A DNA stretch of 64,000 nt from assembly GCF_030936135.1 (NCBI RefSeq), contig NC_082613.1, positions 3,410,001 through 3,474,000 on the forward strand, read 5' to 3'. Each line of letters begins with the position of its first letter. Position 1 is the first letter of the stretch. The notes beneath the pieces are model-generated. The model worked only from the letters and a program-made list of their open reading frames with translations. It did no database searches and was not told where the DNA came from. Positions 37,936-49,300 of the stretch are shown piece after piece. Both the position numbers and the translations under genes were made by a program. Source of the stretch: Gavia stellata (taxonomy: Eukaryota; Chordata; Aves; Gaviiformes; Gaviidae).

Positions 37936-38380
37936 CTGGGGAAAAAAAACCCAAACAAACCCAAAAAGGGAAAAGCCTTTATCCTGCAACAACAAAACAG
38001 AACATAAGTGTTAATTTCAAATCATTGTGACTTTTTTTTCTCTCTCGCCATTTTCCTTCATTCTGCCTGTGCTGTCAGTGGCTGGTAACAGCGGGCAGGA
38101 ATGGGAGTAGGGGACGGCACCCGAGTCACAGAAAAAGGTGACGGACGCGACGCGTGATCGACCGTCCGTCCGGACCTCGGAGCCCCGGCCAACTGTTTTG
38201 GGGGGGCTCTTTAAAACACCAGGGGAGCCCTCACCCGCTGCCCTTCAACAGGCCTCGTGCTGCTGACCGGCCGAGCTCTGCCGCCCCGCTCTGACAATAC
38301 CGTGAAGTAAACCCAACCTCCTCCCGCAGGCCGCGGCCTGACCGCTTCCTAAGCCTTGTGTTGGCGAAACAAATTCCCCT

Positions 38381-38434
38381 CACAGAATCACAGAATCACT
38401 AAGGTTGGAAAAGACCTGGAAGATCATCAAGTCC
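38381..38434 (-). mobile_element. CR1 LINE 3'-end fragment
   Basis: The forward sequence cacagaatcacagaatcact, then aaggttggaaaagacctgga, then agatcatcaagtcc is the reverse complement of the CR1 3' terminus, including two copies of the terminal octamer-like repeat. Only about 54 bp remain. It sits inside the left part of the CpG island. Confidence 0.85.
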
Positions 38435-38827
38435 CCCTCGCGTGCATGTTTAACGGGGAGGCCCTAGGTGGAAAAGCATCGGTTCCGATTAACGGCTTGG
38501 CGCGAAGAAAGCTTTGCTGCCTTCCCATCTAGCGGGGAGGCTTCGCCCGAGGGTGGGAGATGGCGAGTTTCGGGGAGGCCCCTCTCCCCTCCCGGCGTTT
38601 CCCCGCTCTTGGCAGTTTCCCCTGGCCGCTTCCTCACGGAGCGGGCTCCAGCGCCCCGCCTCGCCGGTCTTCCACAGCCCGAACGGGAGAAAACGCAAGC
38701 CCCCCAACGCCAGGCGGGGAAGGTGGGCTGGTACCTATCGCTACCCCGCGGCGGGCCCTTCCCCGCGGGCTGCCGGCCCGACGGGCTCCCCACGGCGGCG
38801 GCTCGGCCGTGGGCCGCCGCCTGCGGC

Positions 38828-38854
38828 GCGGGGCGGGGCGGGGCGGGGCGGGGC
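38828..38854 (+). repeat. GGGGC pentamer repeat, G-quadruplex-capable
   Basis: Five consecutive GGGG blocks separated by single C residues within the CpG island. The pattern fits tandem GC boxes and meets the usual four-G-run rule for a quadruplex. Function is inferred only. Confidence 0.8.
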
Positions 38855-39546
38855 TGGCACCGCCTCAGGGGCGGGGCGGCGAAGAGCGCAGGCGCGCGGC
38901 GGTCAGGCGGGCGGCGGTTGCGCGCGGCGGTTGGCGGCGGCGGCGGCGGCGGCTCGTGCCCGGCGGTGGGTGTGGAGGGGGTTTGGCCGCTGCCCGGAGC
39001 GTTAGGGTGGGCTGAGGGGGGCAGCGGGCTCCCCTCCTCCGCCGCCCCTGCGGAGCCCAGGGCATCCTCCGCCCGCGGGGCGTTGCGGGGGGGCTGGCCG
39101 GCTCCTTCGGCGAGGGGCGGGCGGGCTGCTTCGCCGCCCAGCTCCCGTCCGCCGGGGCCTGTCCCTCCGCCATCCCCGGGGGCCGCGCTGGGGCTCGCAG
39201 GCAGATGGGGGCTCCTCTGAGGGAGGCTTAGGCAGCCGCCTGCCTAGAGCCTCCCTCCCGAGCCGCGTGTTGGCGGGTGGAGGCCGTTTGTCCCGAGCAG
39301 CGGTGCTGGTGTGGGAGGGAGGGTCTCACCTGGGCTCGGGGGCCGCTGGAGGGGGGAGCCGTGGTTAGACGGGCAGGTACCCCGCTGCCAGGAGCTTGTT
39401 CCTTGCTGTGTGACTTCGCGGTGGTACCGAATCAGTATTGAGCGCGATTTTTTTGCCTTTTTTAATGGGTAGTACTGACAATTCTTGAAGGTTTTACGGT
39501 TTAGTGTTGAAAGAGACATTAGTAACTGATTAGGTTTACTGTAGTC

Positions 39547-40280
39547 ATGTCAGGATCAGCCCCAGAGGAGCCTCAGACCTCCATTCCTCAGAGCACAGCT
39601 AGTGTTCCCGATCCTGCTCCGGTTGCTGTCGGACCTGGAGGCTCAAGTGACGTTTCCTTTGGTGAGCAAAATCTTAGCTTCACCACCACAGACGTCAGCC
39701 TGGTGGAGATGATGGAAATTGAGTATACCCAGCTGCAGCACATGCTTTACTCACACACGGAGGCACAAGCTAGCGAAGGTGAAGTGGAAGCTAGGCTCAA
39801 TTCTTTCTCCTCACCTGGTAATTCTGCAGCCCCCCCTCCGCACCAGACCTCACTGAACACCACTCAGGAGGGGTGTTCAGCAAACAGCTCTGGGAACCAG
39901 GCGGTTTACCCAGCTGTGTGTCAGTCAGGATTACCTTCTGACAGCAATTTGTTAAGTTCAAACCCACATTTGGGCTGTGCTGACTTTCAGGATCTCAGAA
40001 TGATGTTACTTAGCGAGTCCAACCTCCCTGTGAACCAAACAGATAAAACGCCTAACAGTAGCTCTGTAGACATCCCAGGACGCAGTTCAGTAAAAGTTAA
40101 ACACAGTGAAAATTTTGGCGGGGCGAATAAAGGAAACATACTTGTTGAAAATTCGGCACTGGCGCCAGAGCCTAGATCTAAATCTGCAGTCAGAGTTCGG
40201 TTGGAAGACAGATTCAACAGCATCCAGACAGAAAACCCCAGATGTCAAGAACCCCAAGAATCTGGAGTAACTCTTAACAA
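39547..40280 (+). CDS. TCFL5: TCFL5 exon 1 (coding part)
   Basis: Starts at ATG (MSGSAPEEP); 734 nt, donor gtgtgt. It holds the three conserved N-terminal blocks. It splits an Asn codon (AA|T) with the next exon, giving LNNLVTLIRQPSE-like continuity, which fixed the donor. Confidence 0.93.
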
Positions 40281-43200
40281 GTGTGTTGCAATTCATTTCA
40301 GTTTGTGTTGTTAAACTATGTATCATAATATTGTTCAAAACTAATTTTCTACACGAAACCTAAGAACAGTACTTTTTTTTAATACGTGAGAGTGACGGGT
40401 CGGGCTTTTTTAAACTGTGCCAGTCAAACGTGGCTGCAACTCCACCGACCTCAGATTAGGTCCCTCTGTATTTTGCATAAATGGTACAGAATGTAGTTCC
40501 AAAATTAATTACTTTACAACTTTATTCTTGATAACAGCATGTAATGTAAATAAAGGTGAGAAAAGAACATTACCTAGTTTTAACATGCAACTTTCTAAAA
40601 GCAAAGTAGATTTTTGATCATAATAAAACATTAAGAGCAATTGATTAGTGTTGTAATGTAGAGGCCTGACTATGGGGAAAACTTTGAGCAAAAATACTGT
40701 TTTGCAATCTGGCCTTGTAACTGTATTAGCATGCTGATAAAACATTTGATTGAGGCATAAAGCTGAATTGTTACTGCACAGAACAAAATACCTTTTCAGC
40801 TGATCTTTTTTGGGTTTTTTTTGTCCCTGAAGTAGGCAACATGGCAATAACAGTGATTTCTGTTTACAGTAAATGAAAGTGGTTTCTTGGTGATAGTTAC
40901 TAGAAAGATGGGTAGCTGTAAATTTTTCCGCACTCATTTTCAAGTAGTCAGTCTGGTATGTTTTCTGTGTTGGGTTTTTTTTTTTTTTTTTAAGTTTAGT
41001 AACATTGATTCGACAGCCGTCAGAACCGAGAGGTGCTCCTTTTCATCAGCAAGAAAACAAGTGTGCTGCATTAGGGAAAAAGAAGACAGTCTCGGCCACG
41101 CCTTCTTTACAGTTCACATACCCGTTATTTACTATGAACACTGCTGGAAGTGCTAATCCTTCACAAGCACAGGTAGATAATGTATTCACCACTGGTTGTA
41201 CTCTGCTAATTTCAGACATTAATGATGTTAACCTCTTAGGTGTAATGATGTAATTCTAAAGGTTTGTGTTAATGTGTGACTTTGTTTGAATAGGGATGAT
41301 CAGCATGATCTGTACTGCGATTTATTTATTCTTATGTTAATCTTTAAGACCGTCAAAGGTAATTTGCCAGACAAACCAACTGTGTGGCAGTTATGTCATT
41401 TGTAATAATGGGCATCCAGGTAATGATCAGTAGGCCGTTAGATTTCTTACTGGAAGGACTTTTTTTCTTGAGTTTATCGGTGTAGCTGCTTCATCAACAC
41501 AAGACAAGAAGGAGACACTTTGTACCATTTTCTATGGTTCCTTTTTTTTCTAGTTAATTTTGATAAAAAGGATTTTTTCCCCCCAAGTCGCGGTAACTTC
41601 TGAAGCAAGAGTGATAGCACGGGACTCAGAAATGTCAGAGGTATCCCAAAAAAATTCAGCAGTCTGTTAAAATCCTATGGTGTGGTGTGCAGAAGTAATT
41701 GGGATTTATTCTGATACAACACATTGAATCACGGGGCTAAACCTTAAGAAGCTAATATGAAGATATCAAAGTAGTCTCTTTTTAATGTATATAGTCCTCT
41801 AAGTATTTCCTTTTTGGTTTTCACAGACCTCTGGAACGACTTGCACTGTTTCAGAAGCTGCCAAACATCAAGACCTTGGGATACCAAAGACACTCTCCTT
41901 CTGCTATCAGGAAACTGAATCCACAAAACAGACAGTAGGTGCTATGAATAAAGCTTTGCCTGAGGAAGTTTGGATTAAAGTTGGAGGTAAACCAGTTATC
42001 TTCTTTTCACTTAGCTTTCTCTTGGCCTTCAAATCTACATTTTTTCCTGAATTTGTGTGTTTTTTAGAATGAATATGATTTTAGTGAATCATATGAGATG
42101 TGGTTTTTATGTCTGAGATGTGCTGTAGGCATTGTGGGACTAGATTTCTCCAAAAACTTCAACACCTATGATTTTAGCTGTACTTTCAAAATTGTTTAGC
42201 ACTTCTAGCTTGAAATGAGAAAACCCAAGGTTGCAAAGTACCTTTGAAAATCTGGGCCTAGAGTAAGCGACTGGTTTCTTTCTTCACTTCTTGACCCCGA
42301 AGTTGATACAGCAAATTCAGTCAGCATCAAACTGCATTTAAAGGACTGCCTCAAATGCTAATCAAAGGCAGGCATGATCTCAGTGGGTTCGCTGAGAAAA
42401 TAGAAGCTAGATGGGTTTTGAAACAGCAAGCAGTGCCTTAGGGCTTCCCAAGGACACGAGTTGCTCTAAGAGTCAATCTAGGTTAGTAATAAAGCTTCAA
42501 AGTTTATTCCACATAAATAAAGCAACAAAAAAAAATTTTTCCATGATCTTAATTTTCAGTGATTAGTGGGAGGGTTATAAATAGCTGCTTCTTTTCCTCT
42601 TTTCTTTTTTTTTCCGAGAAGACACCTTGTGCAAGCAAGCGATAAATAGAAGAAGTTGCAGTCGAATAAGCCCATCAGATGATACAAACATAGATCGCAA
42701 ACCTCTTAGTGAAATTCAAAATATGCGTGATGGCAGCCAGAGTGCTGCATCTTGGCAGTCAGCACAGTCAAATTCAAGTATGCAGTTCCAAAGTGGTGTG
42801 CAGGATGGAATTGCTCAGCGAAGAGAAAGACATAACCGCATGGAGAGAGACAGAAGGTAATTTCTATGAGGAGTGGCAAGACAAAGTTTTTGAAGCCTGA
42901 AATACTGATACTGTAATACTCCTGTCATTATCCAGAGTAAAATGTAAATTTGACATCTTTTGTTTTACCTACAAGAAAAAGCAATGCAGGTGGTGAGGGT
43001 TTGGTGTTTGTTAGAGGAACAAAAAATGTATGTTTCATTGTGTTCGTCTTTGTGGTTTTTTTTTTACTCTATAAACAAACTAAAAGAGAGAGTTGAAAAC
43101 ATTTAACCAATGCTATAAAGAGAAGGTAACTTGCGTATAACGTGAGTAATTAATACGCAAATACAAAGCTTGTGGCAAACAAAAAGAAGTCCCCAAAGTC

Positions 43201-44286
43201 CGTGGTTTGTAGCCTGTCTGAGTAGTCGTCCTTTTTAAATTTTTTTCCCTTCCTTGTTGCCCATTGATGGATAACCTTTTGTATTTGCCTGTAGGCGCAG
43301 AATCCGGCTTTGCTGTGATGAGCTGAACCTTCTGGTTCCATTCTGTACTGTGGATACTGATAAGGCAACAACTTTACAATGGACAACTGCGTTTCTGAAG
43401 TACATTCAGGAACAGCACGGTGATTCTCTGAAACAGGTTTTAAATCTAATTTCATTTTTGTTCTAGATAAATATGTGAAATGTATTAAAGCTATCATCAC
43501 ATAGCTAAAAGTATATGGACTGCTTCTGCTGGATGCTGTTTGTGAAGGACCACTCTATCATTGAAACTTCCTTTTAAAATTGTTATTTTTAATAGCTGTC
43601 CTCACAACAGTTTCGGTTTAGCAGTGTGAAATCATAGGCTGTCCTCAGTCAGGGTTTTCAAACCAGATTTTTAAGGTGGTGGTTTTTTTTTTTAGTTCCT
43701 AAGTGTGATACTATCTGGACAGGACTGTAGAATTGGGGTCCTCTTCAATCATTCCTCCCCCCCCCTTTAATTTTCTCTATTTCCCAGCTGTTTGACAGAG
43801 TTGCCTTCGAGCTAGATTGCATCAGCTGGTAATTCAGTGCTGGGACTCACAGCTATGTGCCCGCACTATCTCAAAGTGGGTGACAGTAGTAAAGGCTTAT
43901 ATGCCCTATAAGCAGCTCCCATGCAACCACACCAGTAGTTGCAGCCCTAGAGTAATTCTGGCTTTGCTAAGCGTCTTAAGAGAGTAGCTGGAGTGTGTAC
44001 AGGAAAACCTGCTTGTCAGGATACTGGTATGGCTCCTCAGCCCTTCCTATTAAAGGTATTTTTTTTTTTTCCAAGACACTAATGAAACAAAACCAAACAT
44101 CTCAAGTAGATATCTACATTAAACATAATTGTTATTTTTTTTTTGTATTTTGATTTTTTTTTTTAGGAATTTGAGACTGTGTTCTGTGGTAAAACAGGCA
44201 GGAGACTAAAAATAGCAAGATCAGACTCATTTCTAACGTGTCCAGTGCAGGAAAACACGCATGGCTATGGAGACCAAGTAGTCTGA
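39547..44286 (+). CDS. TCFL5: TCFL5, transcription factor-like 5 (complete, six coding exons)
   Basis: This is a bHLH transcription factor; in mammals it is known mainly from spermatocytes and spermatids and binds E-box-like CACGCG sites. Six exons (listed separately) join to 1,572 nt: 523 residues plus TGA, close to the human 500. The start is the first ATG after an in-frame TAA (39523-39525). Conserved N-terminal pieces are LSFTTTDVSLVEMMEIEYTQ and LQHML, DFQDLRMMLLSE, and SAVRVRLEDRFNSI. The bHLH is at about residues 425-480, with basic region RRERHNRMERDRRRRIR (His5-Glu9-Arg13, the E-box-binding pattern), then the loop around VPFCTVDTDKATTLQWTTAF. It is downstream of and co-oriented with DIDO1, and convergent with COL9A3. 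No breaks. Confidence 0.96.
40995..41172 (+). CDS. TCFL5: TCFL5 exon 2
   Basis: Acceptor after a long T run (tttttaag), donor gtagat; 178 nt. It encodes LVTLIRQPSE, NKCAALGKKKT and LQFTYPLFTMNTAG, conserved in TCFL5. Confidence 0.93.
41827..41986 (+). CDS. TCFL5: TCFL5 exon 3
   Basis: Acceptor ttcacag, donor gtaaac; 160 nt. It encodes CTVSEAAKHQDLGIPKTLSF, CYQETESTKQT and LPEEVWIKVG, matching the conserved centre of the protein. Confidence 0.94.
42619..42856 (+). CDS. TCFL5: TCFL5 exon 4: start of bHLH basic region
   Basis: 238 nt, donor gtaatt, ending in QRRERHNRMERDRR. The acceptor is a GAG-AAG tandem. Using the first AG gives VG-EDTLCKQA, which keeps the Glu of the human protein and is preferred here. 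Using the second AG (exon from 42622) gives VG-DTLCKQA, one residue shorter and still in frame. Confidence 0.88.
43295..43436 (+). CDS. TCFL5: TCFL5 exon 5: helix-loop-helix
   Basis: Acceptor cctgtag, donor gtttta; 142 nt. It encodes RRIRLCCDELNLLVPFCTVD, then TDKATTLQWTTAFLKYIQEQ and HGDSLKQ: rest of the basic region, helix 1, loop and helix 2. Confidence 0.96.
44167..44286 (+). CDS. TCFL5: TCFL5 exon 6 (terminal)
   Basis: Acceptor tttttag; 120 nt including TGA at 44284-44286. It encodes EFETVFCGKTGRRLKIARSD and SFLTCPVQ, matching the conserved C-terminus of the family. Confidence 0.94.
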   Translation, partial: EFETVFCGKTGRRLKIARSDSFLTCPVQENTHGYGDQVV

Positions 44287-46166
44287 ACTGACCGCCTTGA
44301 ATTGTATGACAAGTGTGGCTACCTAACAATGGCCCAAACTGTATTTTATTTTCTCCATTTACATGCTGAATATGAATTGCAAAATATAAGTTGTAAAAAT
44401 ATATAAATAGAGCTTTAAAGAAAGTATTCTTTCTTCAAAATGGAAATGAAAGTTAACTATCAGCAGTAGAAATCAGTGCTCTGTTAAAGGGGCTTTGGGA
44501 CCAAAAGCTACAAGGAAATGTCATGACAGCTAAGTATTTTTCCCCTTTAGTTATAAAGAATATGTTCTTTTTCTGTTTGTGGTTCTGCTTTGGGGTTTTT
44601 TTGTTGTGGTTTTTGGTTTTTTATTTTTTCTAAATGATCCAGTACAGTTAGGAGTCGTTGTAGAACATCAATCGGTCCTGTTATTTTAATGACTAGATGC
44701 AAATGTACTCTTCAAGTGTAGAAAGAAATTAAACTTGCCATATTATAATGCCCATTTTTTTCCATTAAAAATTTAAAGGTTATATTGGTTAACTGAGTAA
44801 GTGCACAGTTTCTAAACTGTGCTGATACTATGAAATTTGCATTTGCCATACATATTTTAACATACTTGGCCCCAAAGAGTAATACAATGGTGTTAGCACT
44901 TTTTTTTAAAATACAGTATTATTTTTAACATCTATCACCCAACTGTCCAACAGTTTCTTGTATTGTTGCTTTTGTCCAAGAGTGGCATATTGTAAACAGA
45001 TTATTTAAATGCACAAACTATTTTCATACTTAAAGATTAGTATGACTCCTTTGTTCATAAGCTTTAGCATAGAGGGCAGAAATAGAATAGCGTGTGAGCT
45101 GAGAGTGGTTTTATTAATTTTTTAAAATAGATGATGCTAGCAGGTTTTAAAGAACAAAAAGGTCTCTCAAAAGAAATACTGGTTTAAATCACGGATAAGG
45201 ACAATTTTGCAGCAATTTATTTCTAAACAATCCTAGTAAAACCAGTTCTGGAAAATGGAGTTCAGCTGAGTTAATTTGATGTGTATAATGACACTTACAA
45301 CATCACAAAGAAAAGGTTAAAAAAAAATCTCTTGTTTATTTTTACAACAGTTCATACAGGTGGTTTTGGCTGGACTTTAGAAGAGCATCCTTCCTTATTT
45401 GGGCTTTCATTCACAATTACTGTGCAAATAGCTTAAGTAGGGGTTATGAAAATGCTGTTACTTAATTTCCTGTATTATCATATGGAAACATACGAAAATT
45501 CTCCCCTGTAAATTAAAATATATACATTACACCTTTTGCAGAATTTGATTGCAAGAGGATTACTATTTACTAGTCTTGGCAAATATTTGAGGTGCAATCT
45601 GAAAATTGATAATTGACAGCATATACATAAGCTATGGTCTTTACTTAGGCCAGACTCTTAAGATATTAACATGGAAGATTATTTAAATGCCCAATTTCTG
45701 CTGCTGTAAGTAGCAGTTAGGTACCTGAATACCTTAACAACGTGTATCATCTCATGCAGGTTTGTGCACTAACTGAAGTCAGTGGGAGCAGCACCCAGGA
45801 ATTCAATTGACAAGGCTGAAACGTTTGTACAGAAAAGTTGTGATCTTTAGTACACAGTTAGGGGGGTAAAAAGGAACAACGCTTCCTCTTGCAGGTCTCT
45901 TGAACAAAGGGAGACAGGGAAGGTGAGGTTGTTTAGCAGTAAAAATTCTGGGAAATAATTGGGGGGAGGAGAAAAATACTCATAAAGCATCTTTAGTTAC
46001 AGTTTTCATCTGATGCTTTCTTTTTCATAGAACTGTGTCAAAGTCTCCACTTAATATAATAGAAGGAACATCTGTCCATTTATCACTAGGAGGATTCTGT
46101 CTGTTTTCTTACAATGCACTGTTTATTTAAATATTCAGTCACTTCTCCACTTCTTGCACTGTTGTT
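44287..46166. other. Tail-to-tail region: 3' ends of TCFL5 (+) and COL9A3 (-)
   Basis: No coding sequence supported. On the + strand the only near poly(A) signals are ATTAAA at 44728-44733 and 44764-44769, candidates for TCFL5. On the - strand AATAAA (forward TTTATT) lies at 46122-46127, 40 nt after the COL9A3 stop, and again at 45335-45340. The exact transcript ends are not known, so the two 3'UTRs may or may not overlap. Confidence 0.6.
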
Positions 46167-46342
46167 TTATGATTTTTTGGAAGTTGATGCTCCAACAGCT
46201 CCCATGCAAGCTGACGTGTCACAAATTCCTGGAGTTCCCTGAGCCCCGATAGCACCAGGAGTACCAGGATCCCCTGGAAGACCGGGTTCACCCTGAGCAC
46301 CGTCACGACCATTTTTAGTAATTCCAGGTACACCAGGTGGTC
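46167..46342 (-). CDS. COL9A3: COL9A3 terminal exon: COL1 end and NC1
   Basis: Acceptor TTGTTTAG; 176 nt to TAA (forward 46167-46169). It encodes [20 protein letters not shown], then [18 protein letters not shown], then [19 protein letters not shown]. The C-x4-C pair in NC1 is the conserved interchain disulfide site of the FACIT tail. A longer open reading in another frame here is a shadow. Confidence 0.94.
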
Positions 46343-49300
46343 CTAAACAAGAAGGGGAAAAAGATTACATGAATTATTTCCTTCCCTTTTTTTTTTTAAT
46401 ATATCTGTGTATATAATATATATGTGTTACTTTTAGAGTTCTGAAAATACTTTGAGTGTCTGTACATCAGACTTGTTATGGGCTGTTGAGTACAAGGTGT
46501 TGAATAAATTTAGCCTGAATCTGGAGTATGTGCATTGGATTTTTTAGAGTACCTTTGGCTTTACCGGCATTACCTTGGTATAGTTGAAGGCGGATGGTTA
46601 GTGTTACGCTTCTGTTACTGCATGCGTCTGTTTTGACTTCTGCTGACCACTGCAGAACTGCATTCCCTCTCAGTACTGCCTCAGTTAGCGTACGGCTCCA
46701 TGAATAGTAACAAGTAATTTATAACCAGAATTATTTTACATCATCCCTGAATGGTTTGCTCAAGGGATGTCCTGGATGTGTGCCCTCACAGCTTACTTAT
46801 TGTGACAAGATAGCTCTGTCCCTCCTTCCCAGCCCTGAGCTTGCTCCTTAGTGGGAGGCAGTGGCCTTCAGCTGCTTCAGTTCATTGCACCTCCTTAATC
46901 TAGCTGTAATTAAGATTCTGGGTAAGGGAAGAAGAGTAGAGAGAATGATGATACAGAACATCTCCCTGACATCACAGAGAAGGAGTTTCCTTTATACCTG
47001 TGTCTAATTTCAAGAATTTGCTCATGACGAAATATATATTTTGTTTAGTGGCAAAAATAATTCCTGCTTTGGGTGGACTCGAGCTATTTTTATTTCTTTT
47101 TTTCCTTCAGATGCCAAACATAATTCACAAAACACTAATTTCTGTAACAGCAAGCTACTGAAGCTTTCTTAAATACTGTAAAATATGATTCTGTCTCCCT
47201 GAGGGACAGCCATATCAGGAGGTCTATAAACCTGCATTCCTGTCTTGGTTATGGTAGAGAGATGGTGCCTGATTCTTTTTATTCATGTAAGGGATGAACT
47301 GCATCTACTGTTGATCTCCTTCCATTTCATGAGTAGGACAAATGCTCTCAATACCTAATATGTTAAACACAGCCTCTTTTTACATGCCTTGGAAAAGAAA
47401 ATATTTATGGATTAATGCAATTATTTTATGGAAGTATCTAAGACAACTGGGTATAAATACTCTGGTTTTATGAAGTTAGCCTGCTTTTGGTGCCTGTAAC
47501 TTAATCATTGTGCAGATGTAATCACAATTAGAAAAGCTGCTTTAATAGGTGAGCAAAATAAAGAATGTTCTTCTGAGTTTCTAATAGATATTCATTAATT
47601 TGCATAAATTAATGTTTGACTCCTCTGATAAAGGATTCATGACTTCAGGTATGGGATTATAACCAGGTCCAGAACTATAACACCACTGTCTCTCAAAATC
47701 ATTACACTAAGAAGTTGTATTTGTTTCTGGTTAAATTAAATATTGTTCCCAATTTCTCGTTTGATCCAGAAACATGAAGGGAATTTTGGAGAACTACAGC
47801 TGGTAGTCCAGGCTGTAGCTTTCCCTGTGGGCATTCTTTAAGCATAGCATTGAAAAGACACATGTCTGTCAGGAAACAGGCCCCCAGCATGATCCTTTTG
47901 CCTTAATCTGGAGCCAGAGCCTCACAGGTGTTGCACACCTTTAAATGAACTGATACATGCAGTAACTCACCAGTTAATTAACAAGTAGTACAAAGTACCA
48001 CTGAAAATAATGACCTTCTGACACTGGCAGCTACATGGGAGTAGTTAAGAAGGGTTCTGACTGCCCGATCAATACAAGCTCCTGACCTTTCACAGCCATT
48101 AGTGCCAGAAACCAAGAACAAATGAAGAGTCTGGCTGTCCCAGCAGCCTTTACTCAAAAACATTGTCCAAAACATTTAGGAGTAGGCAGCAGTGGTGTGA
48201 AGAGGGGATACGCTAATTAAGTTCTACTGTTCAAACTGCAGCTGCTGTACCCACAGGAAAACAACCCTGCTGTAACGATTACAGGGACAAAGTGATGGTG
48301 ACAATATGCAGAGCTGTCCCTCTTAAGCCTTTACTTTAGTCATCGTTCATTAAAATATTTGCACAGCCTTACCTTGAAGTCCTTGATCGCCGTCAGGCCC
48401 ATCAATACCTTGACCAACAGGTCCTTTATCTCCCTTTTCGCCAGTGTCACCTTTAATCGTAAACAGAGAATTTCAACAGTGAGTTGTGTACTGCAGCTGG
48501 ATCCAAGGACAGGAAGGGAACCCAAAATCCTCCGGACACTGCTAGGATCTCTGCTTACACTGCAACTCGATAACGATGCGAAACCGCACTCTAGAACTCC
48601 CTCGGCTGCCCGAGGCTTGATCTTTTCTCCTCCGCTGCTGAAATCAGCACAAGCTTGCAATTTATTTCAGTGGGCATTAAAGAGAAGCTGGCTGGTTTAG
48701 TCTTACCTCTGGGACCAGGATCACCAAGTTCTCCCGTTGGCCCTCTGTATCCAGGGGGACCGCGAGGACCAGGATGCCCAACACTTCCCATGGCTCCAGG
48801 AGGACCTGGGGGACCAGCTGGGCCAGGGCGACCCGTCATTCCAGGAGACAAGGGCTTTCTCAGATTAGCAGCTAACTGTGCAATTTGATCTGAAAAGAAC
48901 AATTAAAAACCGCATGTCCAACACTTCCACTCTTTGCTTGGCTCTTTGTCATCTGCCACCCAGGCTGCTTAATGGAGCGAGCAGCTGAAAAACGAGCAAC
49001 CGCAAAGCAGAACTGCACGCTTGGGCAGATCCTGCTCCCTGCCACTCCTACACACCTACTGCTTCTGGCAGAAGGAAACTAAACATTGCATCTGTCCTCG
49101 CAGCTCATCTGGGGCTTTTTCTGTTTTTTTTTAAATCTCCACAGAGTGAGATTTTGGTCAGAAATCAGCAAGTGTTTTAAGCCATTGAAATTTCCCATTT
49201 CCTAAACCACTCTAAAAGATGTCAAGTATTCTAGAAAATGATACTTAAATAATTACAACAAGTTTTCTGAAACAAGCTGTCAGAGTTTAACTTCATCCCA

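Larger units (their letters stand above)
38100..39400 (+). promoter_or_regulatory. TCFL5: CpG island, presumed TCFL5 promoter and 5'UTR
   Basis: This is very GC- and CpG-rich sequence compared with the AT-rich surroundings, directly upstream of the TCFL5 start. It holds a run of five GGGGC units (38828-38854, GC-box/Sp1-like), an NRF1-like GCGCAGGCGC (38886-38895) and a GGC trinucleotide run (38933-38953). No TATA box was picked out. The transcription start cannot be placed. Because the candidate - strand gene lies on the other side, the island could be bidirectional. Confidence 0.75.

Noticed and set aside
38468-39220. 250-codon + strand open frame and overlapping frames across the CpG island
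   Set aside because: Stop codons are rare in such GC-rich DNA. The product is low-complexity Gly/Ala/Pro/Arg, several frames are open at once, and no family is recognisable.
46139-46333. 64-codon - strand frame at the COL9A3 3' end
   Set aside because: It is a different frame from the spliced Gly-X-Y reading and has no triplet pattern; the real frame ends at 46167.
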